In this document: in pieces, positions 1 to 9,907 of the stretch
Layout: every line of letters starts with the position of its first letter
How positions within the stretch are numbered: position 1 is the stretch's first letter
Assembly: GCA_015179025.1 (NCBI GenBank)
Contig: WHUX01000511.1
Location: 1-21,649 of the forward strand
Direction of reading: 5' to 3'
Length of the DNA: 21,649 nucleotides
Origin: Terfezia claveryi
Lineage: Eukaryota; Ascomycota; Pezizomycetes; Pezizales; Pezizaceae
The notes under the pieces: generated by a model
Database searches by the model: none
What the model was told of the DNA's origin: nothing
The model's input: the letters and a program-made list of their open reading frames with translations, nothing else
Position numbers and translations under genes: made by a program

Positions 1-3000
1 GAGTACAAGAGGAGACCTTTAGTCATAAGGTCAGCGTGGTTTCATTAGTGGAGACATGACTGAGGGTAAAAGTCTTGAGGATAAGTTGTTCTCTTGTGAA
101 ATGATATGCAACGTCAATGTGCTTTGTTCGAGGATTGTTGACAAGGGTTTCTGCAATGTTGATAGAGGTAGTGCTATCTGCGTAAAGGTGGACTGGTATT
201 ATGTGTCCAAGTTGGGAGAATACATGAATGTACCAGAGCCTGACGAGCAGTTGTTGAGAGTGCCATGTATTGGGATTGAGTTGTAGAGGCAGAGATAGAG
301 TTCTGCTTCTTTGACAACCAGGATATAGCACAACCGTTAAGGAGAAAGACATAACCAGTAACAGACCGACGGGTATCACGACAAGCAGTATAATCAGTAT
401 CAGAATAACTAACAAGCAATAGAGGAGATGTAGAAGGAGAACGGTGATATAAAAGTGAGAGATTATGAGTTCCAACAAGATAACGAAAAACCCTTTTAAC
501 AGCTGTATGATGACACTTAAGAGGATGAGAAGAGAAGCGTGAAAGAAAAGAAACAGAGAAAGCAAGATCAGGACGTGTACAAGTAACAAGATACATAAGA
601 GAACCAATCATCTATTGATATAAGGTACATTCATAAGGAGGTTCTGAACCATCAGCCTTAACTAGTTGTAATTTGGGATCAATGGGAGTAAGTACTGATT
701 GACAGTTGTTAAGTCCAGAGCGTTTGAGGATATTGGTAGTGTATTGACATTGAGAAAGTTGTAGTCCTTTCTCTCTTGATATGACTTCGATTCCAAGTAT
801 GTATTTAAGACCGCCTTTGATAATAACAGTAAAGTAGGACTTAAGATGTTCGATAACAATCTTGATTTAGGGAGTTTTGCCTACTGTGGTAATGTCATCA
901 ACATAAACAACAAGTATTACCTTGAGTTCCATATTAATAAATATACACGGATCAAAGAGAAGAGAGATGAAGCTGAGTTCAGTAAGTGCAGAGGAGAGTC
1001 TTTCGAACTACTGGAGAGGTGCTTGCTTTAATCCATATAAGGCTTTATTAAGTCGAAGAATCTTGCCATCTAGACCGATACAAGGAGGAGGTAACATCCA
1101 GATTTCTTCGATAAGATTACCATTCAAGAAAGCTAATTTGATGTTGAGTTGATCTATGTCCAAGAGAGGTGATTTGCTAGGGCAATGATGAGTCGTAAGG
1201 AGTCGTACCGTGTCACTAGTGTAAATGTTTCATCATAATCAAGGCCTTCTTGTTGAGAATAGCCCTTAGCAATGATTCTTGCTTTGTGATGTTCAACAGA
1301 TCCATCTGCATTATGCCTGACCTTAAATACCCACCTGGAGCCAACAGGTTGTCTACCTGAGGGTAATTCTGATATATCATGGATCGTCCATATATGAGCA
1401 TCGATAATTAAATGGTGTTCCTCAAGCATAGCTCGTTGCCATGCATCTGCATCAAGGGAGGCCATAGCTTCTTTATAGCTATTAGGTTCTGCTACAAGTC
1501 GAGCCTAACCAGAGTCAGTATAATGATCAGGTTGTTTCCTAGAACATTTAGAGTATGACTTGTAATCAAGCTTAGGAGTTTCTAGAGGTTCGGTGAACTG
1601 TTTAGAATGGCTTGACTTTGGTGCAGCAGGTGTAGTGGCTCTTGTTTGTTGAGGAGGAGTTGAGGGACCAGCAACTGGAGATTCGGTAACTCTCTCTGAC
1701 TTAGAATCCTTTTCAGAGTATTGGTCGTACTCTTGTAGATTTGATGGAGGAGGAGGTAGAGGAATAGACGGAATTATAGTATCAGAAGTAGTAGTAGTAA
1801 GTGTTGGAGTAGAAGGTCAAAGAGGTACAGGTGGTGTTGATAGTATATCAGCGGTAGTAGGAGGTAGAGGAGGAAAGTGAACATCAACAGAGGTATAAGA
1901 TGATGATTGTTCAAACTTGACTTGTCGATAAGTATCTACCTTACATTGAGATAGGATATAGATATGAAACATATGACCTGATTCCATATAACCAACAAGA
2001 TGTCCTTCAAGTGCTCTGGCTTCGAGTTTTGAACCAGCCAGTCGTTTTTCTTCAGGAATATGAATGAAACACTTGGAGTAGAAAGGACGAAGATGTGATA
2101 GTCTTGGTTTGATGTTAAAGAGAGCCTCAAACAGGGTTTTTCCGTTTAGTGCAGAGTGAGGCAATCTATTTTTGATATAGGCAGCCCAGTTAAAGGCTTC
2201 AGCCTAAAGTTAGGGAAGTGCATCATCAAGAAAAGGTCGAACCATACTTGTAAGAGTTTGGTTATAGCATTCTGCAATGCCATTGGATTCATGTGAATAG
2301 GCGGCGGTAGTCTGGTGCTTGATACCTTTTTCTTCAAAGTAAGCTTCCAGTTCCTTGATGACAAACTCACCACCTTAATCAGTTCTGAACGATCGAGGGT
2401 ATTGTTCAGTTGTTGTGTTAACCTTTTCACAAAAAGCTTTGATGAAGCGAGTAGTATCACTCTTTTTGTAGAGGAAGTTCACTTCAGAGTAGCGAGATGT
2501 ATCTTCAATAAGAGTTAATATATACTTGCGTTTCCCAAGAGATTTGACTTTAAAGGGACCTATGAGATCAGAATGAACTAGATCAAGGGTTTTGTTCCTT
2601 TTGGTTTCTCGATTGATGTAGGTACTGACTGCTTTGAGTTGTATTTGGCACATGATTCACAGAAGTATGAGGTTGGTCGTTTGGGAAGAAGATTGCCATC
2701 TTCGTAGATTTGACTGGCTTCTGACCAGAACCGAGTTGAAGAGTGACCAAGGGCATGATGCCAATAACTGTGGCAGCCATATAGATCTTTCCATGGTGAA
2801 CAATAGGATATACTTAGTAGGAACCGTGATCAAGTGATGCAGAAATAACAACTGAATTATCCGATTTTCTCTTAACTTCCAAAATTCCATCTTCACCCAA
2901 TAAACGAAAGCATCCCAATTCATCAATCTTCCTCCAAGAAATCAAACAAGCCTCATTCCAATCCGGTACTTACAAAACATCAGAGAGAGTAACACAGATC

Positions 3001-3496
3001 ACACTTCCAGCAACTTCAATATTAATGAAACTTTCCCTTAATGTGTAGCCTACATCACTCTTCCACCACCAACAGTTAGGCCTGTTCAGTACTGTGTAGG
3101 TTCTAGAAGATGAGAGAAATCAGTGGTGATATGATAAGAAGCACCTGTATCAAGGATCCATACCTCATACGTAGTGTAGTTAGTTGGTACACCAGAGTGT
3201 TTGGAGGAGGGAGAGATCTGAAGAGAAGATGGAGTAACTTTAACCATCATGGCAACGCCATTGTCTGAATCGTCAAAAAGTTGTTGAGCTGTTGCTGCTT
3301 GATATGGGACTATCTCCTTTCCAGAAGGAGGAGGGTTTTGGGCACCGAGTTTTGAAGAGTTGTGCTCTTTGAGAGCTTGACAGGTCTTGAAGGTATGACC
3401 TTAGTATGGCTTGCCTTTTAATGACACCAGCTGCAGTTGTTTCCTGTGACAGGAGCCGATTTACCCTGTCAAGGAGGGTTTGGCTTCTTGTTGACC

Positions 3497-3527
<31 letters not shown>

Positions 3528-4228
3528 CCCGTTTTGTGAAGAGAGCTTTGTTTGAACAGGAGCAGTAGAAGAGGAGGCTAACACAAGAAGACGGGTGTGA
3601 ACGTCGAGATATGTGAGGCCTGTCTTGGATTGAAGATTGTCAACAACATTTTCGTAAGAGTCAGGAAGTGTCATGAGGAGATGATGAGCTTTGATGGTAT
3701 CATTTGAGAGATAGGCAGAGAGATGACGATAGGGAGAAGTTGCAGCTGTTTCATTTAGCTTAGCAATGAGTTGACGGATTTCCGAGTCAAAGCTATTGAC
3801 ATGCTGTGTAATACTATCTCCTTCTTTCATCTCAATTCGCAGAGCATGACGAGTGTTCTTTAAGAGATTGTAGTCTGATTGATGATCGAATCGTTCCTGT
3901 AGTCGTATCCAGGCTTGGTATGCTGTTTCTTGTTCCGCTATGAGTGCTGTGAGGATTGTTTAACAACCGACATGAGAAGGATTTTAGCTCTTGCAGTTCT
4001 CTTATTCCAAATTTTGAGCTGTGCATCATCAGTAGGAGGAGTAGCGGATGGTTGGAATAAATCTTTATAATCATGGGACATAATAATTAAAAGTACCTGG
4101 GAGGACCAGGCATGATATCCATGACCATCATCTGATAGACGTTTGATATTATCAAGCTTATAGGAGAAGGTAGAGAGTAGGGCAGAGGAGGAGGAGGAGG
4201 AGCCTGAGGCATCAAAAGTATTCGACAT
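1..4228 (-). pseudogene. copia Gag-Pol polyprotein remnant
   Basis: Gag starts at the ATG complementary to 4226-4228 (MSNTFDASGSS) and runs through a UBN2-like region to about 3270, with a degenerate zinc knuckle near 3400-3440 in a shifted frame. The protease motif DTGAS is at 3151-3137, preceded by W-I-L. The integrase zinc-binding CESC is near 2650. The catalytic D (HSDLIG) is near 2565, the second D (RTD before GGEF) near 2380, where the codon after D is TAA, and E (SNGIAE) near 2275. The RT part includes SRWVFKVRHNADG (about 1340), LYGLKQAP (about 1040) and YVDD (905-894). RNase H shows SYSDTDY and SVTGYVFLLNG (about 400-310), then TKHIDVAYHFTRE (about 130-85) in another frame. There are many frameshifts and stops, with no open frame longer than about 190 codons. 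The family is certain; exact joins between frames are inferred. Confidence 0.9.
3497..3526. repeat. (TTG)10 microsatellite in copia gag
   Basis: Ten perfect TTG units lie inside the copia gag just upstream of the zinc knuckle. On the coding strand this is (CAA/ACA/AAC)n, which would encode a homopolymer of Gln, Thr or Asn depending on frame. Neighbouring frames disagree across it, so slippage here may be one source of the gag frameshift. Confidence 0.95.
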
Positions 4229-4317
4229 GTTAAATGGTAGTTGTGTAAGGTAGAAATTTACGGTAGATAATAGAGTAAAGATATAGACTCGATTATGGGA
4301 ATAAAGAGGCTAGAGCT

Positions 4318-4331
4318 CCAGGCTCATAACC
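4318..4331 (-). promoter_or_regulatory. copia primer-binding site, half-tRNA initiator-Met type
   Basis: On the minus strand, about 90 bases before the gag ATG, the sequence reads AGGTTATGAGCC. The plus strand GGCTCATAACC (4321-4331) matches the anticodon stem-loop of initiator tRNA-Met, with anticodon CAU inside CTCATAA. Drosophila copia is known to prime from a cleaved 5' half of this tRNA rather than from its 3' CCA end. The position fits a primer site next to the LTR. Confidence 0.65.
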
Positions 4332-4339
4332 TATTAAAG

Positions 4340-4862
4340 TGGATAAAATAGGTAGCAGGACAGCGGAAGAAGTAGCGTAGTAACCAGCGGAGAGTATGGA
4401 GGGATAGCGAGGATCACAGGAGAAGCGAGTACGATATGTGGAGAGTGTGAGTGCAGTGTGAGTTGCTTGATTAACTATCTAGAGAAGCGGGTAAACACCA
4501 GCCTTAAATACATGAATATAGAGTATGAATGAAACGTATAATAGCCTTACTTAAATAGGAAGTAACAAAAAGATATCCATAAGTAGAAAGGTTATATGCA
4601 TGTAATATTTAGGTAAGACAGTGTGGGAAATAACGAGCATGGATATATAACCATGTGAGTATAACAGTACAGAGTAAGCTACATGTAAGACATGATATAG
4701 ATACTCATAATAGAACTAGATAGAAATAAATAAAACTAGATAGAAATAGATAGAAGTAGATATCGTAATAGAGAAACATATGATGATATAGTAGAAAATA
4801 TATATGCCGAAATAGGAAAGAATAACGACATGAGAGGGTACAGAATGTATGCCGCAACAACA
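4340..4862 (-). repeat. copia 5' LTR (boundaries approximate)
   Basis: The stretch between the primer site and the gypsy relic begins TGTTGTTGCGG on the minus strand (ending at 4862 or a few bases either side, because of an ACA/CAA repeat). It can end in CA at about 4340, giving about 523 bases. It is AT-rich and carries no coding potential. The second LTR is outside the window, so the ends cannot be confirmed by comparison. Confidence 0.55.
4715..4762. repeat. short tandem repeats (ACTAGATAGAAATA type) inside copia LTR
   Basis: ACTAGATAGAAATA occurs at 4715-4728 and 4735-4748, followed by further GATAGAA/GTAGATA variants. It is a small AT-rich direct-repeat patch within the LTR promoter half and could be a U3 repeat. 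No specific binding site is recognised. Confidence 0.6.
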
Positions 4863-5061
4863 ACTAGTTCTTAGAGTCCTTGAAAACCTCCTCTTTCCTA
4901 GCCAATTATAGTTTGTACCCCCGATTTGTAGATACCTTAGTACTCCTATAGAGAATTTACCCTGCAGCCTAGTAGTTCATAGCTGGAATTATGGAGCTCT
5001 ACTCCACTCTAAAAGCCAAGCTAGAATATATGCAAGCTAGACAAGCAGAGTATACTAATAG
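4863..5061 (+). pseudogene. Ty3/gypsy integrase C-terminal fragment (relic)
   Basis: From 4874 the plus strand reads, in one frame without indels, ESLKTSSFLANYSLYPRF and then, after TAG codons, KAKLEYMQARQAEYTNS. This is collinear with the inner gypsy integrase at 19388-19580 (ESLKTSPFLANYGWHPRF and KAELGYAQARQAEYANG). The differences are strongly C-to-T or G-to-A, giving an AT-rich copy. The fragment stops at the copia LTR edge on the left and fades near 5061 on the right. It is the old target into which copia inserted. Confidence 0.8.
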
Positions 5062-5098
5062 TGTAAAGTGTAGTAGAGGGGACTGGATAATCAGATTA

Positions 5099-5123
5099 GA
5101 TTAGATAAGGATCTTATCTAATC
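5099..5123. repeat. 25-base palindrome
   Basis: GATTAGATAAG at 5099-5109 is exactly inverted as CTTATCTAATC at 5113-5123, with a 3-base centre. It lies just after the gypsy integrase relic in AT-rich DNA. Function is unknown; it could be a transposon end or a cruciform-forming site. Confidence 0.85.
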
Positions 5124-5371
5124 AGATAATCTCAGGCTAGTAATGTATACTACAAAGTAGATTACTAATAGTGTATTGTTTAATCTCACTATTAAAGTTA
5201 TTACTAGTAGTATAAGATTACTGTAATAGGTAAAGTAGTATAGGAGTGCCAAAGGCACTTAAAAGATTAACTAGTGGAACTTCTATATTGATTGTACTCT
5301 AACTATGTTCTGAGTTCTAACTATCTATCTAACTGAAAGGAAATTCAGGGGACTATATGTATTTCCAACAG

Positions 5372-5403
5372 GGCAGTGCTAAGGCAGTGCTGAGGCAGTG
5401 CAC
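5372..5403. repeat. 11-base tandem repeat, 3 copies
   Basis: GGCAGTGCTAA, GGCAGTGCTGA and GGCAGTGCACT follow each other directly. Confidence 0.9.
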
Positions 5404-5449
5404 TATCATCTGACCCTTACATGATTTGAAATCAATATTATAGAAACTT

Positions 5450-5477
5450 CTAGATAGTACTTCCAAATACTATCTAG
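5450..5477. repeat. inverted repeat, 10-base arms
   Basis: CTAGATAGTA (5450-5459) and TACTATCTAG (5468-5477) are perfect inverse complements around an 8-base loop. There is no run of T after it, so a terminator is not implied. Confidence 0.85.
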
Positions 5478-5821
5478 TACAAAATAGGTTAAGTCTTCTC
5501 TCTGACTTATACATATCAGCAACTACGTTATTTGCATCAGGTGCATCAGATGCACCAGATACCATATAGCAAAACTCAATGTTGTGACGCAGAGGTATTT
5601 CCTCTAACTCTTGGGACATATGATAACCACTTCCAATTTTTCTACTCTAACTCTTACTTAAGCTGTACTGTTACTATGCAAGCTGACATCCTGTGTTCTT
5701 AACGTTTCACCTTTGAATTAACTTTGCTAATATACTTTTACCCGTCTATCCTCCTGACCACATCTAACCTTCTATTGTCATTCCTGCGTTACTGTTCATC
5801 TATTTCTTTCTCTCATAGTAT

Positions 5822-6118
5822 CCATCTCCCAATCTTCTTTCCAGCGTTCCTTGCCCTTGCCCCACGTCCTTAACTTCTCTATCCTACAATAGCTCTTCAG
5901 GTATTCCTAATCCGACACCTCGTGTTTCTATCTTCTCCATCCTACATTCATCTTTCTGATATTTCTTAGCCAAACCCCCGCGTTTCTAATTTCCCCATCC
6001 TACAATAGCCCTTTAGATATTTTTAATCCGACACCTTGCATTCATAACTTGCCCTATCCAATAATTGCCCTTTAGATATTTCTATTCCTACTCGTTACGT
6101 TCTTTACTTGACCGTTAT
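5822..6118. repeat. degenerate minisatellite, about 58-61 base unit, 5 copies
   Basis: Units start at about 5822, 5883, 5941, 5999 and 6058. Each follows the pattern CC(T)A-CA-ATAG, CCCTTTAGATATTT, CTAATCCGACACC, then GTTTCTAACTTCCCCAT. Two internal units are 58 bases and the outer ones 59-61. It is pyrimidine-rich on the plus strand, has no coding capacity, and lies downstream (3') of the minus-strand DUF6532-like gene. Confidence 0.8.
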
Positions 6119-6459
6119 ACTCTCTGCATGTACAAATGTTCTCCTTTTAATCTGCGTTCTATTTGCTAATTACCAAACATATCTTCCATAAACAAAAAAA
6201 AACCTCATTCATAGCAGAAGTTCCTTACGACCTCCAACACCAAGAAATGAAATCCAATGCAATGCATACTCTTTCCTCCCACCAAATTATATCTACCAAC
6301 CTTCCCCGTCCCAGCTTCCAGTGAACACGTTTTATGAAAAAGAAACACATGACCACACGCAGGCAAAAGAAATACAGCTAACAAGATAACATAACCCCAT
6401 AGAGAGAATAGCCTTGAAACTGACATAGAAAAACCCATTCCCTCAAACATCCAACTTCT
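6119..6459. other. 3' flank of the DUF6532-like gene, no gene seen
   Basis: This short stretch follows the stop codon of the minus-strand gene. A minus-strand open frame of 81 codons (6205-6450) exists, but it has no recognisable domain and starts only 9 bases after the previous stop. I read it as 3' untranslated or intergenic DNA. Confidence 0.5.
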
Positions 6460-7886
6460 TCAGTCACTTTCTGTGTCCTCTTCGTCTATATCCCCGGTTC
6501 CTGTCAGTGCATCATCAACCTTCGAGTTTAATGGTCTAGCCAATTCTACTGATGAATCTCTTAGTAGACTCCCTTCGTGACGGTGCTTCTCTGCTGGCAC
6601 CTCTAATCTTTCATATGAGTGCTCTAGCTCCTTTCTCAATTCCGCCTCATATCGTGCTTTATCTTCGACTTGTGGTGCGTCAACTAGTTCTACTTCCACC
6701 ATCCTTACCTGAGCTGCAATCCGACATACTAAGTCAGCCTTAATGATATTCACTATGAGGTCCTTTATTGCTTTTGAATGAATCTCCCATGTATTCATCA
6801 GCCTCTCATATGTGCCTATTTTGCGTTAGTCCCTTGTCCAACATTGTGTATCTATTTGTTGCTCTTCATTGGTTATTCTCAACTTACACTAGGTAGTTTG
6901 TATTTGAACTCCTGCATGACTGGATTACAATCTCCTGTCTTCCATGCTTTCAAACTGTGATGCATTGCTGAGGCCACAAAGCATATGAAGACACCATTGA
7001 TTCTATCTAAAAAGCCCGGGTCCCTATTCCCCTTCATTTTTAGGCCTTGGAAATACCGTTGATATATTATATTAACAATCTCCTCCGCATAGAACCGTCC
7101 CCTAAACTCCTTTTTGGACATCAATATTAGCGTCAGATATTGGACTGGTGGTGTTTGCCATCTGACCAACTTACATCCCGACTGCTTTGCCTGCAGATAA
7201 ATCAATCTCCTTCTAGCAAGTACTCAACCTTTGTCTTCATACATTCCTTTGGTAACTGGCTAATATCATACACCCTTGTGATGCTTGCCCGACATTCATA
7301 TATTAGATGTGCTCTTGTTCGGGAATGAATGCTTTTGAGCTGTTTCGAATCAGCAATCCAATGCCCCAAATCAGATTGGATGTCATACAAATGTATCAAC
7401 CTCTCTTACTCGTTCTATCTGGTAAGGCCCCGTTTGTACCTTATCCCAGGCCTGCTGTATGACCAGGAGTAATTCACCCGGTGTTAGCAGAGGTTTCCTA
7501 TAATATGTGTAGTTGGTCACAATCTTTTGTACGGTACTCGCAAAAGGTTGTAAAATGTCGGGAATAGCTGAAAAGGATCGTGTTCCTCTTCAAATGCCCG
7601 GTGCGAGCACAGCAGTGTCAACGTAAGTTTCCACTTCTGATTCGGAATCACTTCTGCCATCCTATATTGGAATTAGCTTACAATCTGACCAAAATATCAC
7701 CTTCCTTATACAAACCTTATTATCGAATGTGATGTTATTTGTGAATGCCACCACAGTTTCAACTGTTGGTTGTGGTTGAATCACAGTTGCTACAATTTGA
7801 GAGGCCTTATGTTTATGGCTTGCCTGCCCAGTTGGTACAGTAGCTTGCTGAGAGGTAGCTTGCTGAGAAGATGTTTTGTGAGGCAT
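6460..7886 (-). pseudogene. DUF6532-like fungal gene, five exons, two nonsense codons
   Basis: Model on the minus strand: exons 7886-7716, 7661-7410, 7339-7175, 7109-6890 and 6815-6460. The introns are 54, 70, 65 and 74 bases. Donors are GTTTGT, GTAAGA, GTAAGT and GTGTAAGT; CTAAT/CTAAC branch points and AG acceptors are visible. Exon lengths sum to 1164, exactly 388 codons including the stop. The order of motifs (AHLIYECRASITRVY, KVEYLLEGD, GRFYAEEIVNIIYQRYF, ICFVASAMHHSLKAWKTG, then KLPSTYERLMNTWE across the last splice) resembles DUF6532, a fungal domain of unknown function. The N-terminus is Gln/Thr-rich and the C-terminus acidic. TGA codons at 7592-7590 and 7204-7202 interrupt it, each one transition from CGA. 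The family call is by pattern memory. An upstream in-frame ATG at 7934 is possible. Confidence 0.5.
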
Positions 7887-7979
7887 TGTGGATGAAAAAG
7901 ACTTGCGCAAGAGGTTTGTATAGAAATATTCCAACGCAAAGCATCTAATCCATTTCTTTGAGCATACAACTTGCTAATT

Positions 7980-8180
7980 AAATCCTCCTTCAAAAAAAAT
8001 TTCAAAATCCACCTCCCCTCCCAAAAAAAAAAAAAAAGGAAAAAAAAATAATGAACACAGATCACCTAGACAAAAAAAAAGGAGAAAAAAACAATGAACA
8101 CAGATCACCTAGACAAAAAAAAAGGAGAAAAAAACAACAAACACAGATTACCTAAAAAAAACAAAAAAAAATAAAACAGT
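7980..8180. repeat. A-rich tandem repeat, 43-base unit, nearly 3 copies
   Basis: AATGAACACAGATCACCTAG plus an A-run, GGAG and another A-run recurs with a 43-base period from 8050, 8093 and 8136. It is flanked by longer A-runs at 7990-8050 and 8155-8175. It separates the two minus-strand genes. On their strand it is T-rich, so it could sit in a promoter or 5' leader. No coding capacity. Confidence 0.85.
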
Positions 8181-8219
8181 CCTCTAACATAGACCCTCTC
8201 CTTCCAATGCATACCGTCC

Positions 8220-9496
8220 TTAAATCAGATCCATCCAGGCCAAATTGGCCACATTTACTCCTTGCTCATGCGTGGCTTGTTCTCTCGCCGTGCGTGCAGT
8301 TGACGGAGCTCCCGGATCTTGTCCGGCTCTAGCTCGTACCACCGCTGAAGCACCTGCAGCGATCAGTCCCCTTTCTAAGAGCATTTCCCTACTATTTTGT
8401 GGCTGGGGATCCAGTTCTTATATGATGTTCCATGCTGGAGAATTTGAATCATAAATTTCCTCAGCTGGGAACCTTTTTCTCTACTTCTGCTTCATCTGAC
8501 GCAAAGCCCTCTGCTGCCTCTTAATTCACTTATGGAGCTTTAGCTTCCGCTCCTCAAATGCTTCCATTGTCCGCAGGAAGGTATGTTTGGCAAAGCCGGC
8601 AAGGTTTTGACTCAATGAGTTGGAATCCTCGGCAGGGTCCATGTACTCCTCAGCTGCATCCAGAAAGTTAGCTACAAAGTATGCACCATCATCGGGGGGT
8701 GGGCGTCTGCCACCACAGGCTCCAAAGCTGGATCCCTATACAGGATAACTTGTATTCTAATTGGTTTGGAGGAGCTTAGCTCCAAAAATGCCTGCACCTC
8801 CTCGTCAGTTTGCAGACGCATGGCGAGAGGGATTGTATTGGGTTGGTTGGGGTTGTCTAGTGCTCTGTAGACAGCCCGCACTTTTCTCCCAGCTGGGATC
8901 CTTTCCCGAATCTTATCCACAATCTCCAAAAGGGATGCCAACTTCAGAATTACAATACAGTTGCTTAGTGCTTCATCCCACTTATATTGGCCATTTGCAT
9001 CTTATACCTCAGCTCCCCGAGTTGGATTAATGAGGAATAACCTCAGAGGCTTTCGGAAACCCTCCTCAACATTCTGGTCTGTATTCCGCCCCAGTGTGTT
9101 AGCCACCCCCCCTGCATTGGCACCCCCCCCAAACTGGACATCTGGAGCATTCGCAGCTAGGTTTGCTACTTGTGCTAATGCATACCCGCGCTCTGTGTCT
9201 CTTGCCTTTTTCAGGACATCTTGCAAAATCTTGTCAAGAGCAGTCTCAGCTGCTCTTTTGATTGGTGCTGCCCCATTTTGGATGAGCGCAATTCCAGATG
9301 CAGGGAGTCCAGTCTCCTGCTGGGCGTAGGTTTTGAATTGACTCCAGAGGGCATTCCTGGCCTGCCATTTCCCCATTATCCCCTGTGTTCGTGCCCACCC
9401 CTTGACCCCATTCCTCCAGTTTGAGTACCGGGGATCATTCTCCCCCCATCCCAATAGTGCCTTTGCTTGGCTAACTTCTTGCGCTGCAGATGGCAT
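8220..9496 (-). pseudogene. unrecognised gene of about 425 codons, broken by stops and one frameshift
   Basis: The minus strand opens at ATG 9496 ([19 protein letters not shown]). It reads in one frame through a TAA (9004-9002) into [14 protein letters not shown] and then [20 protein letters not shown]. It changes frame at a G6 run (8694-8699), then continues ([20 protein letters not shown], then [19 protein letters not shown]) to a final TAA at 8222-8220. In between are TGA 8528-8526, TAG 8483-8481 and TAA 8420-8418. Every internal stop is one C-to-T change from CGA, CAG or CAA. The first third is Ala/Gln-rich and helical. The middle (VRAVYRALD to [11 protein letters not shown]) has the length and strand pattern of a PB1/ubiquitin-like fold, but that is inference. 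The last part is Lys/Arg-rich. No introns are needed. I do not recognise the family. It could be a host gene or a transposon accessory gene paired with the DUF6532-like gene downstream. Confidence 0.55.
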
Positions 9497-9715
9497 TTAG
9501 ACATACTACGTTGGAAATTTAGATACCCCCGTTGGAAACTATGCTTTAGAGATACTTATATTATGTATGTTAGGTGTTATTCAAATGGAAAGTTGTGATG
9601 GCAGAAAGGTATTATGATGATGGCGGGAGGTATTGTGAATAGCTGCTGAGAATAATTGATTCACAATCTATGGGGGTATTTATGGACTCTACGAAGTTGG
9701 GATAAGAGTAGGCTA
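9497..9715. other. upstream region of the minus-strand unknown gene
   Basis: Non-coding and AT-rich. It should contain the promoter of the 8220-9496 gene, but no convincing TATA box is seen. GTTGGAAA occurs twice (about 9510 and 9532). Confidence 0.4.
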
Positions 9716-9875
9716 TGTTTGCTTGGTCGGCAATCAACATGCCAGTCACTCCAGTTCTGTATGGCCTGCATAGGCCATGACCTTTATGTTAATTATTGAA
9801 CATGTTTGCTTCAAGTGGTCGGCAATCCACATAGCCATCTATGCCTGTATAAGACTATGACCTTTGTATTAATAT
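9716..9875. repeat. degenerate direct duplication, about 80-85 bases
   Basis: TGTTTGCTT...GGTCGGCAATC-ACAT-GCCA...TATG-CCTG-ATA...CTATGACCTTT-TTAAT occurs at about 9716-9795 and again at about 9801-9875. Spacing is kept and mismatches are scattered. No coding capacity. Confidence 0.75.
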
Positions 9876-9907
9876 CTAGCTCTGTGTAAATGACTTTCAA
9901 AAGCCCT

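Larger units (their letters stand above)
1..4862 (-). mobile_element. Ty1/copia LTR retrotransposon, decayed, 3' end outside window
   Basis: The minus strand holds, in copia order, an LTR (about 4862-4340), a tRNA-type primer site, gag, protease, integrase, reverse transcriptase and RNase H. This domain order (integrase before RT) defines Ty1/copia. The element's 3' end and 3' LTR lie left of position 1. The coding part is broken by many stops and frame changes, so the copy is dead. Its right end abuts a gypsy integrase relic on the plus strand, which suggests insertion into an older retrotransposon. No target duplication can be checked because the left junction is absent. Confidence 0.9.
5124..5821. 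other. AT-rich non-coding stretch
   Basis: No reading frame of note and no recognisable transposon domain. It contains a three-copy 11-base repeat (5372-5403) and a 10-base-arm inverted repeat (5450-5477), plus short GCATCAG/GCACCAG repeats near 5530-5560. It is probably decayed intergenic or transposon DNA. Confidence 0.6.

Noticed and set aside
23..607. Leu-rich 194-codon minus-strand frame resembling a membrane protein
   Set aside because: The hydrophobic half is copia RNase H read in the wrong frame; only the last part (YADSTTSINIAE onward) is real RNase H sequence.
5450..5477. Inverted repeat as a transcription terminator
   Set aside because: No T-run follows and bacterial-type termination is not expected in this genome.
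6205..6450. 81-codon minus-strand frame with a hydrophobic start
   Set aside because: It lies right after the stop of the DUF6532-like gene, has no domain, no promoter and no splice context.
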